Below are positions 49,077 to 58,828 of a stretch of 64,000 nt of DNA, piece after piece. This DNA is from DASTFY01 sp963769115 (lineage in GTDB: Bacteria > Actinomycetota > Acidimicrobiia > Acidimicrobiales > Ilumatobacteraceae), in contig CAVYKN010000010.1 in assembly GCA_963769115.1 (NCBI GenBank), positions 62,001 to 126,000 on the forward strand, written 5' to 3'. The translations under genes and the position numbers were made by a program. The stretch's first letter is position 1. Every line of letters starts with the position of its first letter. Under the pieces are notes generated by a model that was not told the DNA's origin, searched no databases, and saw nothing but the letters and a program-made list of their open reading frames with translations.

Positions 49077-50336
49077 AGCTCCCGCGCCTTCGCGGCAAGA
49101 GAGCGCGGCCAAGAAGGCAGAGGCTCTGGCCGCCGGCACCGTCGCGCCCGAGGCCGTGTTCGCCGATACGGACAGGCGGCACGACGGCACGCGACCGGCG
49201 GTCGACGGTACCGCGACCGGCGCCGACGGCTGCCACCGACGACCACGGTCGCCCCGGTCACCGGCGCCCGTGCCTGCTGTCGGCGCGGATCCAGCCGCCG
49301 GGGACGCGCCCGTCGGCGATCCTCTTCCGCCGCCCGCGCCCAAGCTCCGCTTCGGCTTCGGCACCGGCGAGCACGAGGCGCTGCCGCCTCCGTCTCCCGT
49401 CCTCGCGCCGCCCGTCCCCGGCCGGGCGCGTCGGAGCGGCGACCGGAGAGGTGGCGGTCACCGACGCGCCCCGCAAGGTCGTCACCATCGGCTTCGAGGG
49501 CGACCTGGAGCAGCTCGAGACGACGCCCTTCGATCCCAGCCCGGTCGACCTCGCCCGTCCGGGCGTCGACCCGCGCCTGCGGGCCCGGCGCATCCAGGTC
49601 CGCCGCGACGAGGGACGCAAGCGGCTGCGCTGGGCGGTGCTCGGCGGCGCGGGCGTCGCCGTGCTCCTGGGCGCGGGACTCGTCCTGGAGTCGCCGCTCT
49701 TCGCCGTGAACGACGTCGACGTGACCGGCGCCGTCTACACCGATCCGGCCCGTCTGGCCGAGGTGGTCGACGATCTCGACGGGTCGTCGCTCCTCGGCGC
49801 CGACCTCGGCAAGGCCGAGGCCACGCTGGCCGCCGACCCCTGGGTCAAACGGGTGCGGGTCGAGCGCCGGCTGCTGCGGGGCGTCCGCATCGAGATCGTC
49901 GAGCGCATCCCGGTCACCACCTACATGGGGGCGGACCAGCGCTGGCGGGTGCTCGACGCCGAGGGGAAGGTCATGGCCGTCCTCGACCCGCCGGGCTCCA
50001 AGCCGGTCGATCCGCTCGAGCTCACGCTGGCCACCCCGGGGCCCGACCTGGAGCCCGGCGCCACCGCGCCCGGCGGCGCTCGCCGGGGCCGCCGGCGTCG
50101 TGCCGCGGCTGCCCTCGGACCTCCGCAGCCGGACTTGTTCGCTGGCCGTCAGCGAGCAGGGTCGGCTCCAACTCCACCTCTGTGACGGGTTCGTCGTCGA
50201 CCTCGGTTCACCCGATCGGCTCCGCGACAAGCTCGTCACCACGATCTTCGTCCTCAACACCCGGACCGACGAAGTCGCAGCCTCGAGCGGGCTCGACGTC
50301 GCCGATCCGGAACGTCCGGTCTTGATCCAGAAGTGA
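49073..50336 (+). CDS. ftsQ: Cell division protein FtsQ/DivIB
   Basis: A bitopic septum protein of about 420 residues. A long Arg/Pro-rich cytoplasmic part (roughly 180 residues, longer than usual and partly uncertain because of frameshifts) precedes one helix (AVLGGAGVAVLLGAGLVL) and the extracytoplasmic POTRA (FAVNDVDVTGAVYTDPA) and FtsQ domains (WVKRVRVERRLLRGVRIEIV). Frameshifts near 49110, 49430 and 50080. The last gene of the tight overlap chain; ftsZ follows after 150 bases. Confidence 0.85.
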
Positions 50337-50486
50337 ACATCGAGGGAACAATCTCACCCGCAGCCTGAGCGCGGCCCGACTCTCAACCTCACGTCGAGGG
50401 TGAGACAACCGGGCGGGCGGCGGTTGAACAGCAGCACCAACCGGGCCCGCACCGCCCCTTCGTCGCCCGCCGGGAGGTAGGCAGCC
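50337..50486 (+). promoter_or_regulatory. ftsQ-ftsZ intergenic region
   Basis: 150 bases. TCTCACCC (50352-50359) and GGGTGAGA (50398-50405) form an 8-base inverted repeat with a 38-base spacer. A strong ribosome site GGGAGG (50471-50476) lies 10 bases before the ftsZ ATG. This break in an otherwise overlapping cluster is where a separate ftsZ promoter is usually found; I see no strong -35/-10 pair. Confidence 0.4.
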
Positions 50487-51582
50487 ATGGTTTCCGCACC
50501 ACAGAACTACCTCGCCGTGATCAAGGTCATCGGCGTCGGCGGAGGCGGCGTCAACGCCGTCAACCGCATGATCGACGCCGGCCTGAAAGGCGTCGAGTTC
50601 GTCGCCGTCAACACGGACGCGCAAGCCCTTCTCATGAGCGATGCCGACATGAAGCTCGACATCGGTCGGGAGACGACGCGCGGCCTCGGTGCCGGCAGCG
50701 ATCCGGAGGTGGGGCGCAACGCCGCCGAGGCCCACCGCGAGGAGATCGAGGAGATCGTGAAGGGCACCGACATGGTGTTCATCACCGCGGGCAAGGGCGG
50801 TGGCACCGGCACGGGCGCGGCACCCGTCATCGCCGAGATCGCCAAGGGCATGGGTGCGCTGACGATCGGCGTCGTCGACGCGGCCGTTCTCCTTCGAGGG
50901 CCGTCGCCGTTCGGTGCAGGCCGAGCAGGGCATCCAGAAGCTGAAGGACAAGGTCGACACGCTGATCGTCATCCCCAACGACCGGCTGCTCACGGTGTCG
51001 AACGAGAAGACGAGCGTCCTCGGTGCTTTCAAGATGGCCGACGAGGTGCTGCTGCAGGGCGTGTCGGGCATCACGAACCTCATCACGACGCCCGGTCTCA
51101 TCAACACCGACTTCGCCGACGTCAAGATGATCATGGCCAACGCCGGCTCGGCGCTGATGGGCATCGGTCAGTCCAGCGGCGACAACCGGGCCGAGGTCGC
51201 GGCGCGGGCCGCCATCTCCAGCCCACTGCTCGAGGCGGCCATCGACGGCGCGCGCGGCATCCTCCTCAACATCACGGGTCCGTCGGACCTCGGCCTGTTC
51301 GAGGTCAACACGGCGGCCGAGATCGTGCACGGTGTTGCGCACCAGGACGCCAACATCATCTTCGGCACGGTCATCGACGACGAGCTCGGCGACGAGGTGC
51401 GGGTGACGGTCATCGCCGCCGGCTTCGACCGGTGGGACGCCGGCGCTCCGCCCCCGACCCGCCGCTCGAAGCGCGACAAGGACGCCGCGGAGGTGGCGCC
51501 CGTCAAGGATCTGTTCGCCAGTGAGGAGGGCGATCCGCTGGAGGGCGACGACGACTTCGACGTCCCCTCCTTCCTGAAGTGA
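50487..51582 (+). CDS. ftsZ: Cell division GTPase FtsZ
   Basis: The tubulin-like GTPase that forms the Z ring. IKVIGVGGGGVNAVNRMI starts the nucleotide fold; the signature GGGTGTGAAPV is near residue 105, and NTDFADVKMIM is the T7/catalytic loop region. The C-terminal tail is short and acidic, ending DDDFDVPSFLK, the peptide that would bind SepF. About 365 residues. A break between 50880 and 50915 (expected TRPFSFEGRRR) is the only damage. Confidence 0.96.
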
Positions 51583-51592
51583 CCGCCCCGGG

Positions 51593-52265
51593 GTGACGGT
51601 CGCCGAGCGGCTGGCCGAGGTGCGCCGGCGCATCGAGCGGGCAGGAGGAGGTCCGGAGGTGGCCGTGCTGGCGGTGACGAAGGGGTTCGGGCCGGAGGCC
51701 ATCGCCGCCGCGGTGACCGCCGGCTGTCCCGCGGTCGGTGAGAACTACGCGCAGGAGCTGCTGGCGAAGTTGGACGCGCTCGGCGAGCTGGATGCGGCCG
51801 GCGATCGGCGCCCGGAGGTGCACTTCATCGGCCGCCTCCAGTCGCGCAAGGTGCGACGCGCTGGCCGGCGTGGTGGACGTGTGGCAGACGATCGACCGCC
51901 CCGTCCTGGTCGACGAGGTGGCCCGGCGGGCGCCCGGCGCGCGGATCATGGTGCAGGTCAACGTGAGCGACGAACCGCAGAAGGGCGGGTGCACACCGGG
52001 GGAGGCGCCGGCGCTCGTGACCGCGGCCCGCGACGCCGGCCTCGACGTCGAGGGCCTGATGACGGTGGGGCGGACGGGCCAGCCCGACGCGGCGCGTGAG
52101 GGGTTCCGGATGCTCCGCCGCCTGGCCGACGAGGTGGGGGTCCGCCAGCGGTCCATGGGCATGAGCGAGGATCTGGAGGTGGCGGTGTCGGAAGGGTCGA
52201 CCATGGTGCGGGTGGGGACGGCGCTGTTCGGCGATCGTCCACCCCCTGCTCAGCCCCCGAAGTAG
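51593..52265 (+). CDS. YggS-family PLP-binding protein
   Basis: A single-domain alanine-racemase-like PLP protein with the lysine in LAVTKGFG (about residue 28). GENYAQELLAKL, HFIGRLQSRKVR, SMGMSEDLEVAVSEGSTMVRVG are family motifs. It controls PLP homeostasis and has no known enzyme activity. One frameshift near 51862. It follows ftsZ after 10 bases; the laccase-like pgeF gene often found between them is absent. Confidence 0.88.
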
Positions 52266-52285
52266 CCTGGTGAGAGGAGGTCCCG

Positions 52286-52825
52286 ATGACCGTGTGGAAG
52301 AAGGCCATGAGCTACCTGGGGCTCGGACCTGACGACGCCTACGACGACTACGACCTGCCGCCCGAGCCCGAGCGTCCTCCGCGCAGCGCGTCGCGTTCCT
52401 CCGGCTATCCGTCCGACGCGGAAACCGGGGTACGGCCCGTGCCTCGCCAGCCCCGGTCCGACGCCGACTACGACCGCAGCCGGGGAGCCGGCGACGAGTC
52501 CGGCCTGAGCGTGCGTCCGCGCAGCCAGGGGTCCGCGGTCCGGCCGGTCAACTCGGGCGCGCCCAAGGCGCCCCACACCGTCAGGCCCCTGCGCTTCGAC
52601 CAGGCGCAGGAGGTGGCCGACACGTTCAAGCACGGACAGCCCGTGATCATGAACGTGCAGGAGGTCGACCGCGACCTGCTGCGCCGGCTGATCGATTTCG
52701 CCAGCGGCCTCTGCTACGCCCTCAACGGCAAGCTCGACAAGGTCGCCACCGGCGTCTACCTCCTCACGCCGGCCAACGTGTCGGACGAGGATCGCCGGCA
52801 GATGGCCGAGCGCGACTTCGAGTAG
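52286..52825 (+). CDS. sepF: Cell division protein SepF
   Basis: An intact 179-residue protein. The N-terminal amphipathic membrane-binding helix is MTVWKKAMSYLGLG; an acidic/Arg-rich linker of about 75 residues leads to the SepF core (HTVRPLRFDQAQEVADTFKH, VIMNVQEVDRDLLRRLIDF, YLLTPANV). SepF anchors FtsZ to the membrane in actinobacteria, which lack FtsA; no ftsA is present here. A ribosome site GAGAGGAGG precedes the ATG. Confidence 0.95.
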   Translation: MTVWKKAMSYLGLGPDDAYDDYDLPPEPERPPRSASRSSGYPSDAETGVRPVPRQPRSDADYDRSRGAGDESGLSVRPRSQGSAVRPVNSGAPKAPHTVRPLRFDQAQEVADTFKHGQPVIMNVQEVDRDLLRRLIDFASGLCYALNGKLDKVATGVYLLTPANVSDEDRRQMAERDFE

Positions 52826-52876
52826 CCCGGCCCTCTTCGTCTTCTTCGTCGCCATGCTCCGCTGCGCCTTGCCTGC

Positions 52877-52950
52877 CTCCTATTCACTTCGCTCGGCAAT
52901 ACCTCGGGCCTCGTTGCGGTGCGCCAGCCAAGCTGGACGCACCGGGCTTC
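52877..52950. repeat. Dispersed intergenic stem-loop repeat, copy B
   Basis: Matches the 75-base repeat at 27719-27793: shared blocks include CACTTCGCTCGGCA (CGCTTCGCTCGGCA in copy A), TTGCGGTGCGCC and CGCACCGGG. The hairpin is less perfect, with GGTGCG/CGCACC and CCAGC/GCTGG pairing around a one-base bulge. It lies in the gap between sepF and yggT. Confidence 0.65.
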
Positions 52951-52967
52951 ACTGACGCGTCCTGACC

Positions 52968-53225
52968 ATGGGCATCCTCTGCACGCTCCTCAACCTGTAC
53001 CTGCTCGCCGTCTTCGCCTTCATCATCCTGAGCTGGTTCCCGCTCAACCCGAGCGGACCCGTCTATCGCATCTACACGTTCCTGAGGGCCATCGTCGATC
53101 CGGTCCTCGCGCCGTTGCGCCGGGTGCTGCCCCGCCTCGGCCCGCTCGACATCTCACCGATCATCCTGATCCTCGGCATCGGCATCCTCGAGGGGGTCCT
53201 CGGCTGCGGGGGCGGATTTCTCTGA
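52968..53225 (+). CDS. YggT-family membrane protein
   Basis: An intact 85-residue protein with two hydrophobic helices (TLLNLYLLAVFAFIILSWF and ISPIILILGIGILEGVL) and the family motif ILSWFPLNPSGPVYRIYTFL ... VDPVLAPLRRVLP. YggT genes sit between sepF and divIVA in Gram-positive dcw clusters and are thought to help division or osmotic adaptation. The end GCGGGFL is short and cysteine-containing. Confidence 0.88.
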   Translation: MGILCTLLNLYLLAVFAFIILSWFPLNPSGPVYRIYTFLRAIVDPVLAPLRRVLPRLGPLDISPIILILGIGILEGVLGCGGGFL

Positions 53226-53227
53226 CG

Positions 53228-53381
53228 TCAAGGGGGGAAGGGGACCTTCCCCCCTTGAGATCCCCCCATCGCGGTGGTGCCGGCCTTCGGCCGGCGCCCA
53301 GGGCTCCTCGGCGGCGGAGCCGCCTGCGGGCCATCTGCGGGGGCAACGCCCCCGCACCCCCGGCGGGCGCTCTGCGCCCGC
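53228..53381. repeat. Five consecutive tri-loop hairpins
   Basis: Within 154 bases there are five perfect hairpins with three-base loops: 53228-53258 (stem 14, loop GGA), 53279-53295 (stem 7, loop TTC), 53310-53324 (stem 6, loop GGA), 53337-53355 (stem 8, loop AAC) and 53363-53381 (stem 8, loop TCT). The first could end the yggT transcript although no T run follows. Nothing here looks coding. Confidence 0.75.
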
Positions 53382-53424
53382 AGCCCGGCCGTGCCCGGTC
53401 CGCGCTCGGGGTGGGTCTCGGGCA

Positions 53425-53430
53425 TAAGGT
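53425..53430 (+). promoter_or_regulatory. -10 box TAAGGT for divIVA
   Basis: TAAGGT ends eight bases before the ATG at 53439, so divIVA would have its own leaderless transcript. Confidence 0.45.
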
Positions 53431-53438
53431 TGCTGGCC

Positions 53439-54278
53439 ATGGAAATGAGCCCGAAGGCGATCGCCGCCGTGACCTTCCCGGTCGTGCGCAAGGGATACGA
53501 CCCGGAGCAGGTGCGATCGTTCCTCAGCCAGTTGTCGCGCGGCGTCGAGGAGCTGCAGAACCGGGCGCTGCAGGCCGAGGCGAAGGCGCGGCTCGCGGCC
53601 ACCCCAGCGGCCGCGGAGGACTCGCCCAGCGTCGACTCCATCACCAAGACGCTGCTGCTGGCCCAACGCACCGCGGACACCACCTTGGCCGAGGCGCGGG
53701 ACGAGGCCGAGGGCATCCGCAAGGAGGCGGCCGACCGCGCGGAGAGCATCCTCGCCGAGGCCAAGGCGCAGGGGAGCCAGATCATCACCGCGGCCGAGCA
53801 GGAGGCGCTGCGCACGGGCGAGATCACCCGTTCGCGGGTGGCCGCCGAGGTCGAGGCGCTCGAGTCACGGCGTTCAGCGCTGTCCAACGACGTCGACGCG
53901 CCTGTCCGGGCACATCACGTCCCAGCGGGAGCGGGTGGCTGCGGCCGTCGCCGCCCTGCAGGGCGCGCTCGACAAGCCCGACGGCCTCCAGGACGCGCCT
54001 GCCGCCGGCCCTCAGCGCGTCGCCGGTCGACCCGCCCCCGCCGGCGCTGGTGCCCCCGACCGAGCCCGGCGCCCTGCCCGAGCCGCCACCCGACCGAGCG
54101 CATGACGGAGACGGGCGCCCCGGACGGCGACGCCCTGCCCGCGCCCGACGCGGCCCCCGCAGGCGGCGAGCAGAGGGATCCGATCACGCAGGAGGTGCCG
54201 ACGGTCGACCAGTCCGAGCCGCAGGCGTGGTCGTTCTTCGACGAGGGCCCGCGCAGCGACGACCGCTGGAAGCGCTGA
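53439..54278 (+). CDS. DivIVA-domain protein (Wag31-like)
   Basis: About 280 residues. The N-terminal membrane-curvature motif is ITFPVVR-like (AAVTFPVVRKGYDPEQVRSFL), followed by a long coiled coil (VEELQNRALQAEAKARLAA, EARDEAEGIRKEAADRAESI) and a Pro/Ala-rich tail ending WSFFDEGPRSDDRWKR. It would mark cell poles or septa and guide wall growth. Frameshifts near 53900, 54005 and 54095 are corrected; the corrected middle is SGHITSQRERVAAAVAALQG. Confidence 0.85.
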   Translation: MEMSPKAIAAVTFPVVRKGYDPEQVRSFLSQLSRGVEELQNRALQAEAKARLAATPAAAEDSPSVDSITKTLLLAQRTADTTLAEARDEAEGIRKEAADRAESILAEAKAQGSQIITAAEQEALRTGEITRSRVAAEVEALESRRSALSNDVDAPVRAHHVPAGAGGCGRRRPAGRARQARRPPGRACRRPSARRRSTRPRRRWCPRPSPAPCPSRHPTERMTETGAPDGDALPAPDAAPAGGEQRDPITQEVPTVDQSEPQAWSFFDEGPRSDDRWKR

Positions 54279-54345
54279 CGCGCCGCACCGCGCGCTGACG
54301 CACGGTCGTCCCGACCTGCTCCCCGTGGCGCAGGAAGCCGGCCGG

Positions 54346-54351
54346 TAGCCT
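54346..54351 (+). promoter_or_regulatory. -10 box TAGCCT for ileS
   Basis: TAGCCT ends ten bases before the ATG at 54362, a slightly longer spacing than at the other genes. Confidence 0.35.
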
Positions 54352-54361
54352 GGCCGGTCCG

Positions 54362-57300
54362 ATGGCCTATCCCTCCGTCGATCCGCAACCGTCGTTCCCC
54401 GCCCTCGAGGCGGAGGTCCTCGCGTTCTGGGAGGGCGACAAGACGTTCCCGGCCTCCGTGGAGCAGCGGCCCGCCGGCGCCGAGGGCGCCAACGAGTACG
54501 TCTTCTACGACGGCCCTCCCTTCGCCAACGGCCTCCCGCACTACGGCCACCTCCTGACCGGCTTCGTCAAGGACGCCGTCCCCCGGTACCAGGCCATGCG
54601 GGGCCGGCGGGTCGAGCGCCGCTTCGGTTGGGACTGCCACGGCCTGCCCGCCGAGGTCGAGGCGGAGAAGGAGCTCGGCCTGTCGGGCCGGCCGGAGATC
54701 GTCGACTACGGGATCGACCGCTTCAACGACGCCTGCCGCACGTCCGTGCTGCGCTACACGAACGAGTGGGAGCGCTACGTCACCCGCCAGGCCCGGTGGG
54801 TGGACTTCGAGAACGACTACAAGACCCTCGACCTCCCCTACATGGAGAGCGTCATGTGGGCGTTCAGGTCCCTCTGGGACAAGGGGCTCCTCTACGAGGG
54901 CTTCCGGGTGCTGGCCTACTGCTGGCGGTGCGAGACCCCGCTCAGCAACACCGAGACCCGGATGGACGACGTCTACAAGGACCGGCAGGACCCCGCCCTG
55001 ACCGTGTGGTTCGAGCTGGAGGACGGGCGCGCGCATCCTGGCCTGGACCACGACGCCGTGGACCCTGCCGTCCAACCTCGCCGTGGCCGTCGGCCCGGAC
55101 ATCGACTACGCCGTCATGGAGGAGGACGGCCAGCGGTACATCCTGGCCGAGGCCCGCCTCGACGCGTACGAGCGCGAGCTGGCCGGGGCCACGCGGGTCG
55201 GCGACCGTGAAGGGATCCGAGCTGGTCGGGCTGCGCTACCGGCCGCTGTTCCCGTTCTTCGCCGACCAACCCGACGTGACCGGGCCCGGCGCCTTCCAGG
55301 TGCTGGCCGCCGACTACGTGTCCACGGACGACGGCACGGGTGTCGTCCACATGTCGCCCGGGCCACGGCGAGGAGGACCAGGCCGTCGGCAACGCCAACG
55401 GCATCGAGACGATCGCCCCGATGGACGCGCAGGGCCGGTACACGGCCGAGATCGCCCCGTGGGCGGGCATGCACGTCTTCGACGCCAACCCGCTCGTCAT
55501 CCGGGCGCTCAAGGACGCCGGCCACGTGATCCGCCACGAGACCTACGACCACCCGTACCCGCACTGCTGGCGCTGCGCCAAGCCACTCGTGTACCGGGCG
55601 GTCTCCTCGTGGTTCGTCGAGGTGAGCTCGTTCCGGGACCGCATGGTCGAGCTGAACCAGGAGATCACCTGGGTGCCCGACCACATCCGCGACGGCAGCT
55701 TCGGCAAGTGGCTGGCCAACGCCCGCGACTGGTCGATCAGCCGCAACCGGTTCTGGGGTTCGCCCATCCCCGTCTGGAAGAGCGACGACCCCCGCTACCC
55801 GCGCGTCGACGTCTACGGCAGCCTGGACGAGCTGGAGCGGGACTTCGGCGTGCGCCCGGCGGATCTCCACCGGCCCATGGTCGACGCGCTCGTGCGGCCC
55901 AACCCGGACGACCCCACCGGTCAGTCGATGATGCGCCGCGTGCCCGAGGTGCTCGACTGCTGGTTCGAGTCCGGGTCGATGCCGTTCGCGCAGGTGCACT
56001 ACCCGTTCGAGAACCAGGACTGGTTCGAGCACCACTACCCGGGCGACTTCATCGTCGAGTACATCGGGCAGACCCGTGGCTGGTTCTACACGTTGCACGT
56101 CCTGGCCACCGCGCTGTTCGACCGGCCCGCCTTCCGGACCTGCGTCAGCCACGGCATCCTCCTCGGCGACGACGGCCAGAAGATGTCGAAGAGCCTGCGC
56201 AACTACCCGGACCCCTTCGCCGTCTTCGACACCTACGGGGCCGACGCGATGCGCTGGTACCTGCTGTCGTCGCCCGTGCTGCGGGGCGGCGACCTCGTGG
56301 TCGCCGAGGCGGGCATCCGCGACGCGGTCCGCCAGGTGCTGCTGCCGTTGTGGAACGCGTGGTCGTTCCTCGCGCTCTACGCCAACGCCGCGGACATCGA
56401 CGGGGCGATCCGCACCGACTCTCCCGACGTGCTCGACCGGTACATCCTGGCCAAGACCCACGACCTGGTCGCCTCGGTCACGGCCAGCATGGACGCCTAC
56501 GACCTCTTCGCCGCCTGTGGCGCCGTACGGGAGCACCTGGACGGGCTGACGAACTGGTACATCCGCCGCAGCCGCAACCGGTTCTGGACAGGTGAGCGGG
56601 ACGCCATCGACACGCTGCACACCGTCCTCTCGGTGACGACCCGGGTCGTCGCGCCGTTCCTCCCCCTCGTGAGCGAGCACATCCATCGTGCGCTGACCGG
56701 TGAGCGCAGCGTGCACCTCGCCGACTGGCCGTCACCGTCGGAGCTGCCGGCCGACGCCGAACTCGTGGCGGCCATGGACCGCGCCCGGGAGGTCTGCTCG
56801 ACCGCCCTGAGCATCAGGAAGGCCAACAAGCTCCGCGTGCGCCAGCCGCTGAGCTCGCTGACCGTCGCCGTGGACGACGCCAGCACCCTGGAGCCGTTCG
56901 TGGCGCTGCTCCGCGACGAGGTCAACGTGAAGGAGCTGGCGTTGACCGAGGACGTGGGCGCCGTCGCCCAGCTCGGTGCTGCAGGTGGTCCCCGCGGTCG
57001 CCGGTCCCCGCCTGGGCCCGGACGTCCAGACGGTGATCCGGGCCGTCCGGGCCGGCGAATGGACCCGCGACGGGGACACGGTCGTGGCCGGCGGGATCCC
57101 GCTCCTGGAGGGCGAGTACACGCTCCGGCTGGTGGCAGGGGAGGAAGGGGCGAGCGCCTCCCTGCCCCGGGGCGACGGCGTCGTCGTGCTCGACCTCGCC
57201 CTCACCCCGGAGCTGGAGGCCGAAGGGCTGGCCCGCGATCTGGTCCGCCTCGTGCAGCAGGCCCGGCGGGACGCCGGGCTCGACGTGTCCGACCGCATCG

Positions 57301-57479
57301 ACCTCGCCATCGGCACGCCGGACGAGGTGCGGCGCCGGCTCGAGCCGTTCGCCGACATGGTCGCGGGCGAGACGCTGGCCGTCGCCGTCCGCTGGGTCGA
57401 GCCTGCACCCGGCGCCGCGCTCACGCTCGGCGATCAGCCGCTCAGCATCGAGGTCGCGGCGACCACCGGGACGCGCTGA
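54362..57479 (+). CDS. ileS: Isoleucyl-tRNA synthetase, eukaryote-like type (IleS2)
   Basis: A class I synthetase of about 1039 residues charging tRNA-Ile. The HIGH motif is GLPHYGHLLTG and the KMSKS motif GQKMSKSLRNYPDP; editing-domain motifs ILAWTTTPWTLPSN and GTGVVHMSPGHGEED are complete once frames are corrected. The PHYGH form, the following FVKDAVPRYQAMRG and the long C-terminal domain without zinc cysteines mark the IleS2 group, close to eukaryotic cytosolic enzymes and often insensitive to mupirocin. Frameshifts near 55035, 55070, 55210, 55365 and 56978. Confidence 0.93.
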
Positions 57480-57566
57480 ACCGGGCGGAGGCGCTGTGGC
57501 GCACCCGTTCCGGACCGGTACCATCGCACGTTCCCACGCCCCGCCCCCTCGGAGGAGGCCCTGACG

Positions 57567-58311
57567 ATGGCGCCCACCCCAGCCAAGAAGGCTCCGGCCA
57601 AGAAGGTCGCCGCCGCCCCGGCCAAGACGGCTGGCAAGGCCGCCGCACGGAAGTCGGCCTCGACGAAGGCTGCCACGAAGTCCGCGAGCCGCCAAGAAGC
57701 CGGCCGCGAGCAAGGCAACGACGAAGGCTCCCGCGGCGAAGGCGCCCGCGCCGCAAGGCGCCCCGACGAAGGCTCGCTCCGGCGAAGGCGACGCCCGACG
57801 AAGGCCCCGCCGGCCAAGGCGACGCCGGCCAAGAGCACGCCCGCCAAGAGCTCGACGGCGAAGAGCACCGCGGCCAAGACGGCTGCGGCACCGGCACGGG
57901 CCCGCAAGGAGGTCGCCGCGAAGTCGTCCTCGCACTTCAACGCCGCGTTCCTGGCGTCCCAGCGGGAGCTCCTGATGGAGGAGCGGTCCAACCTCGCTCG
58001 GACAGGCGCAGCGGCTCGAGGACGAGGCCGCCGAGCTCATGGAGGACCTCGATCCTGGTGACGTGCAGTTCGACGACGAGTCGGGCGAGGGCGACAGCCT
58101 GGTCGTGGAGCGTGAGCGCGATCTCGCCCTCTCGGCCCAGGCCCGTCAGACGGTGAGCGACATCGATGCCGCGCTCGCCCGCATCAAGAGCGGGACGTAC
58201 GGCCTCTCGGTGGTGTCGGGGCGTCCCATCCCCAAGGAGCGCCTGAAGGCCATCCCGTGGGCGACCGAACTGGTCGAGGAGAAGGTCGGCGGGCTCGGCT
58301 CCCGCCGGTGA
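57567..58311 (+). CDS. DksA/TraR-like protein with Lys/Ala repeats and no zinc cysteines
   Basis: About 248 residues. The first half is low-complexity, made of PAKK/TPAK/KSTAAK repeats like a histone H1 tail, so it may bind nucleic acid. The second half is a DksA/TraR-type coiled coil (FLASQRELLMEERSNL, DLALSAQARQTVSDIDAALARI) ending in the place of the zinc finger, SGTYGLSVVSGRPIPKERL, where all four cysteines are missing. Frameshifts near 57690, 57760, 57780 and 58000. A GGAGGAGG ribosome site precedes the ATG. Its stop overlaps lspA. Confidence 0.75.
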
Positions 58312-58828
58312 GCAGCGCCTGCGCCGCGCTCGCTCACGCTCGTCAGCGTGGGCGTGGCGGCGCTCGTCGTCCTCGCGGACCAGCTCAGCAAGACCTGGGC
58401 CGTGCGCCACCTCAGCGGCGGGCGCACGGTGGACGTCATCGGATCCCTCCGCTTCAACCTCACGTTCAACAGCGGCATGGCCTTCAGCCAGGGCCGGGGG
58501 GTGGGTCCGTTCATCGGCGTCGTCGCGCTCGGCGGTCATCGTGGTGCTGCTGGTGTCGCTGCGGCGCACGGGCTCGATGCTGTCGGCCGTCGGCATCGGC
58601 CTCGTGATCGGCGGTGCCATCGGCAACGTCGCCGACCGCCTGTTCCGGGCCGGGGACGGCTTCCTCGGTGGCGCGGTGATCGACTTCATCGATCTGCAGT
58701 GGTGGCCGATCTTCAACGTGGCCGACATGGCCGTCACGGTCGGCGGGGTGATCCTCGTGCTGGGCTCCCTGCTGGCCGGCCGCAGCCAGCCAGCCGTCGA
58801 CCAGAGCGATGAGCGAGCCGGTCCGTGA
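58308..58828 (+). CDS. lspA: Lipoprotein signal peptidase
   Basis: A four-helix aspartyl peptidase cleaving prolipoproteins. The two catalytic Asp residues are in GAIGNVADRLFR and FNVADMAVTVG; VLADQLSKTWAV and FNLTFNSGMAFS are the other conserved blocks. About 173 residues. Frameshifts near 58330 and 58533. The GTG overlaps the upstream stop by four bases, and the gene overlaps rluD by 20 bases. It would process the GerMN lipoprotein encoded at 20323, among others. Confidence 0.93.

Noticed and set aside
55106..56716. A 536-codon minus-strand frame opposite ileS
   Set aside because: It is the shadow of the well-supported ileS, rich in Arg/Val/Gly as expected from reverse-complement codons, without domain motifs.
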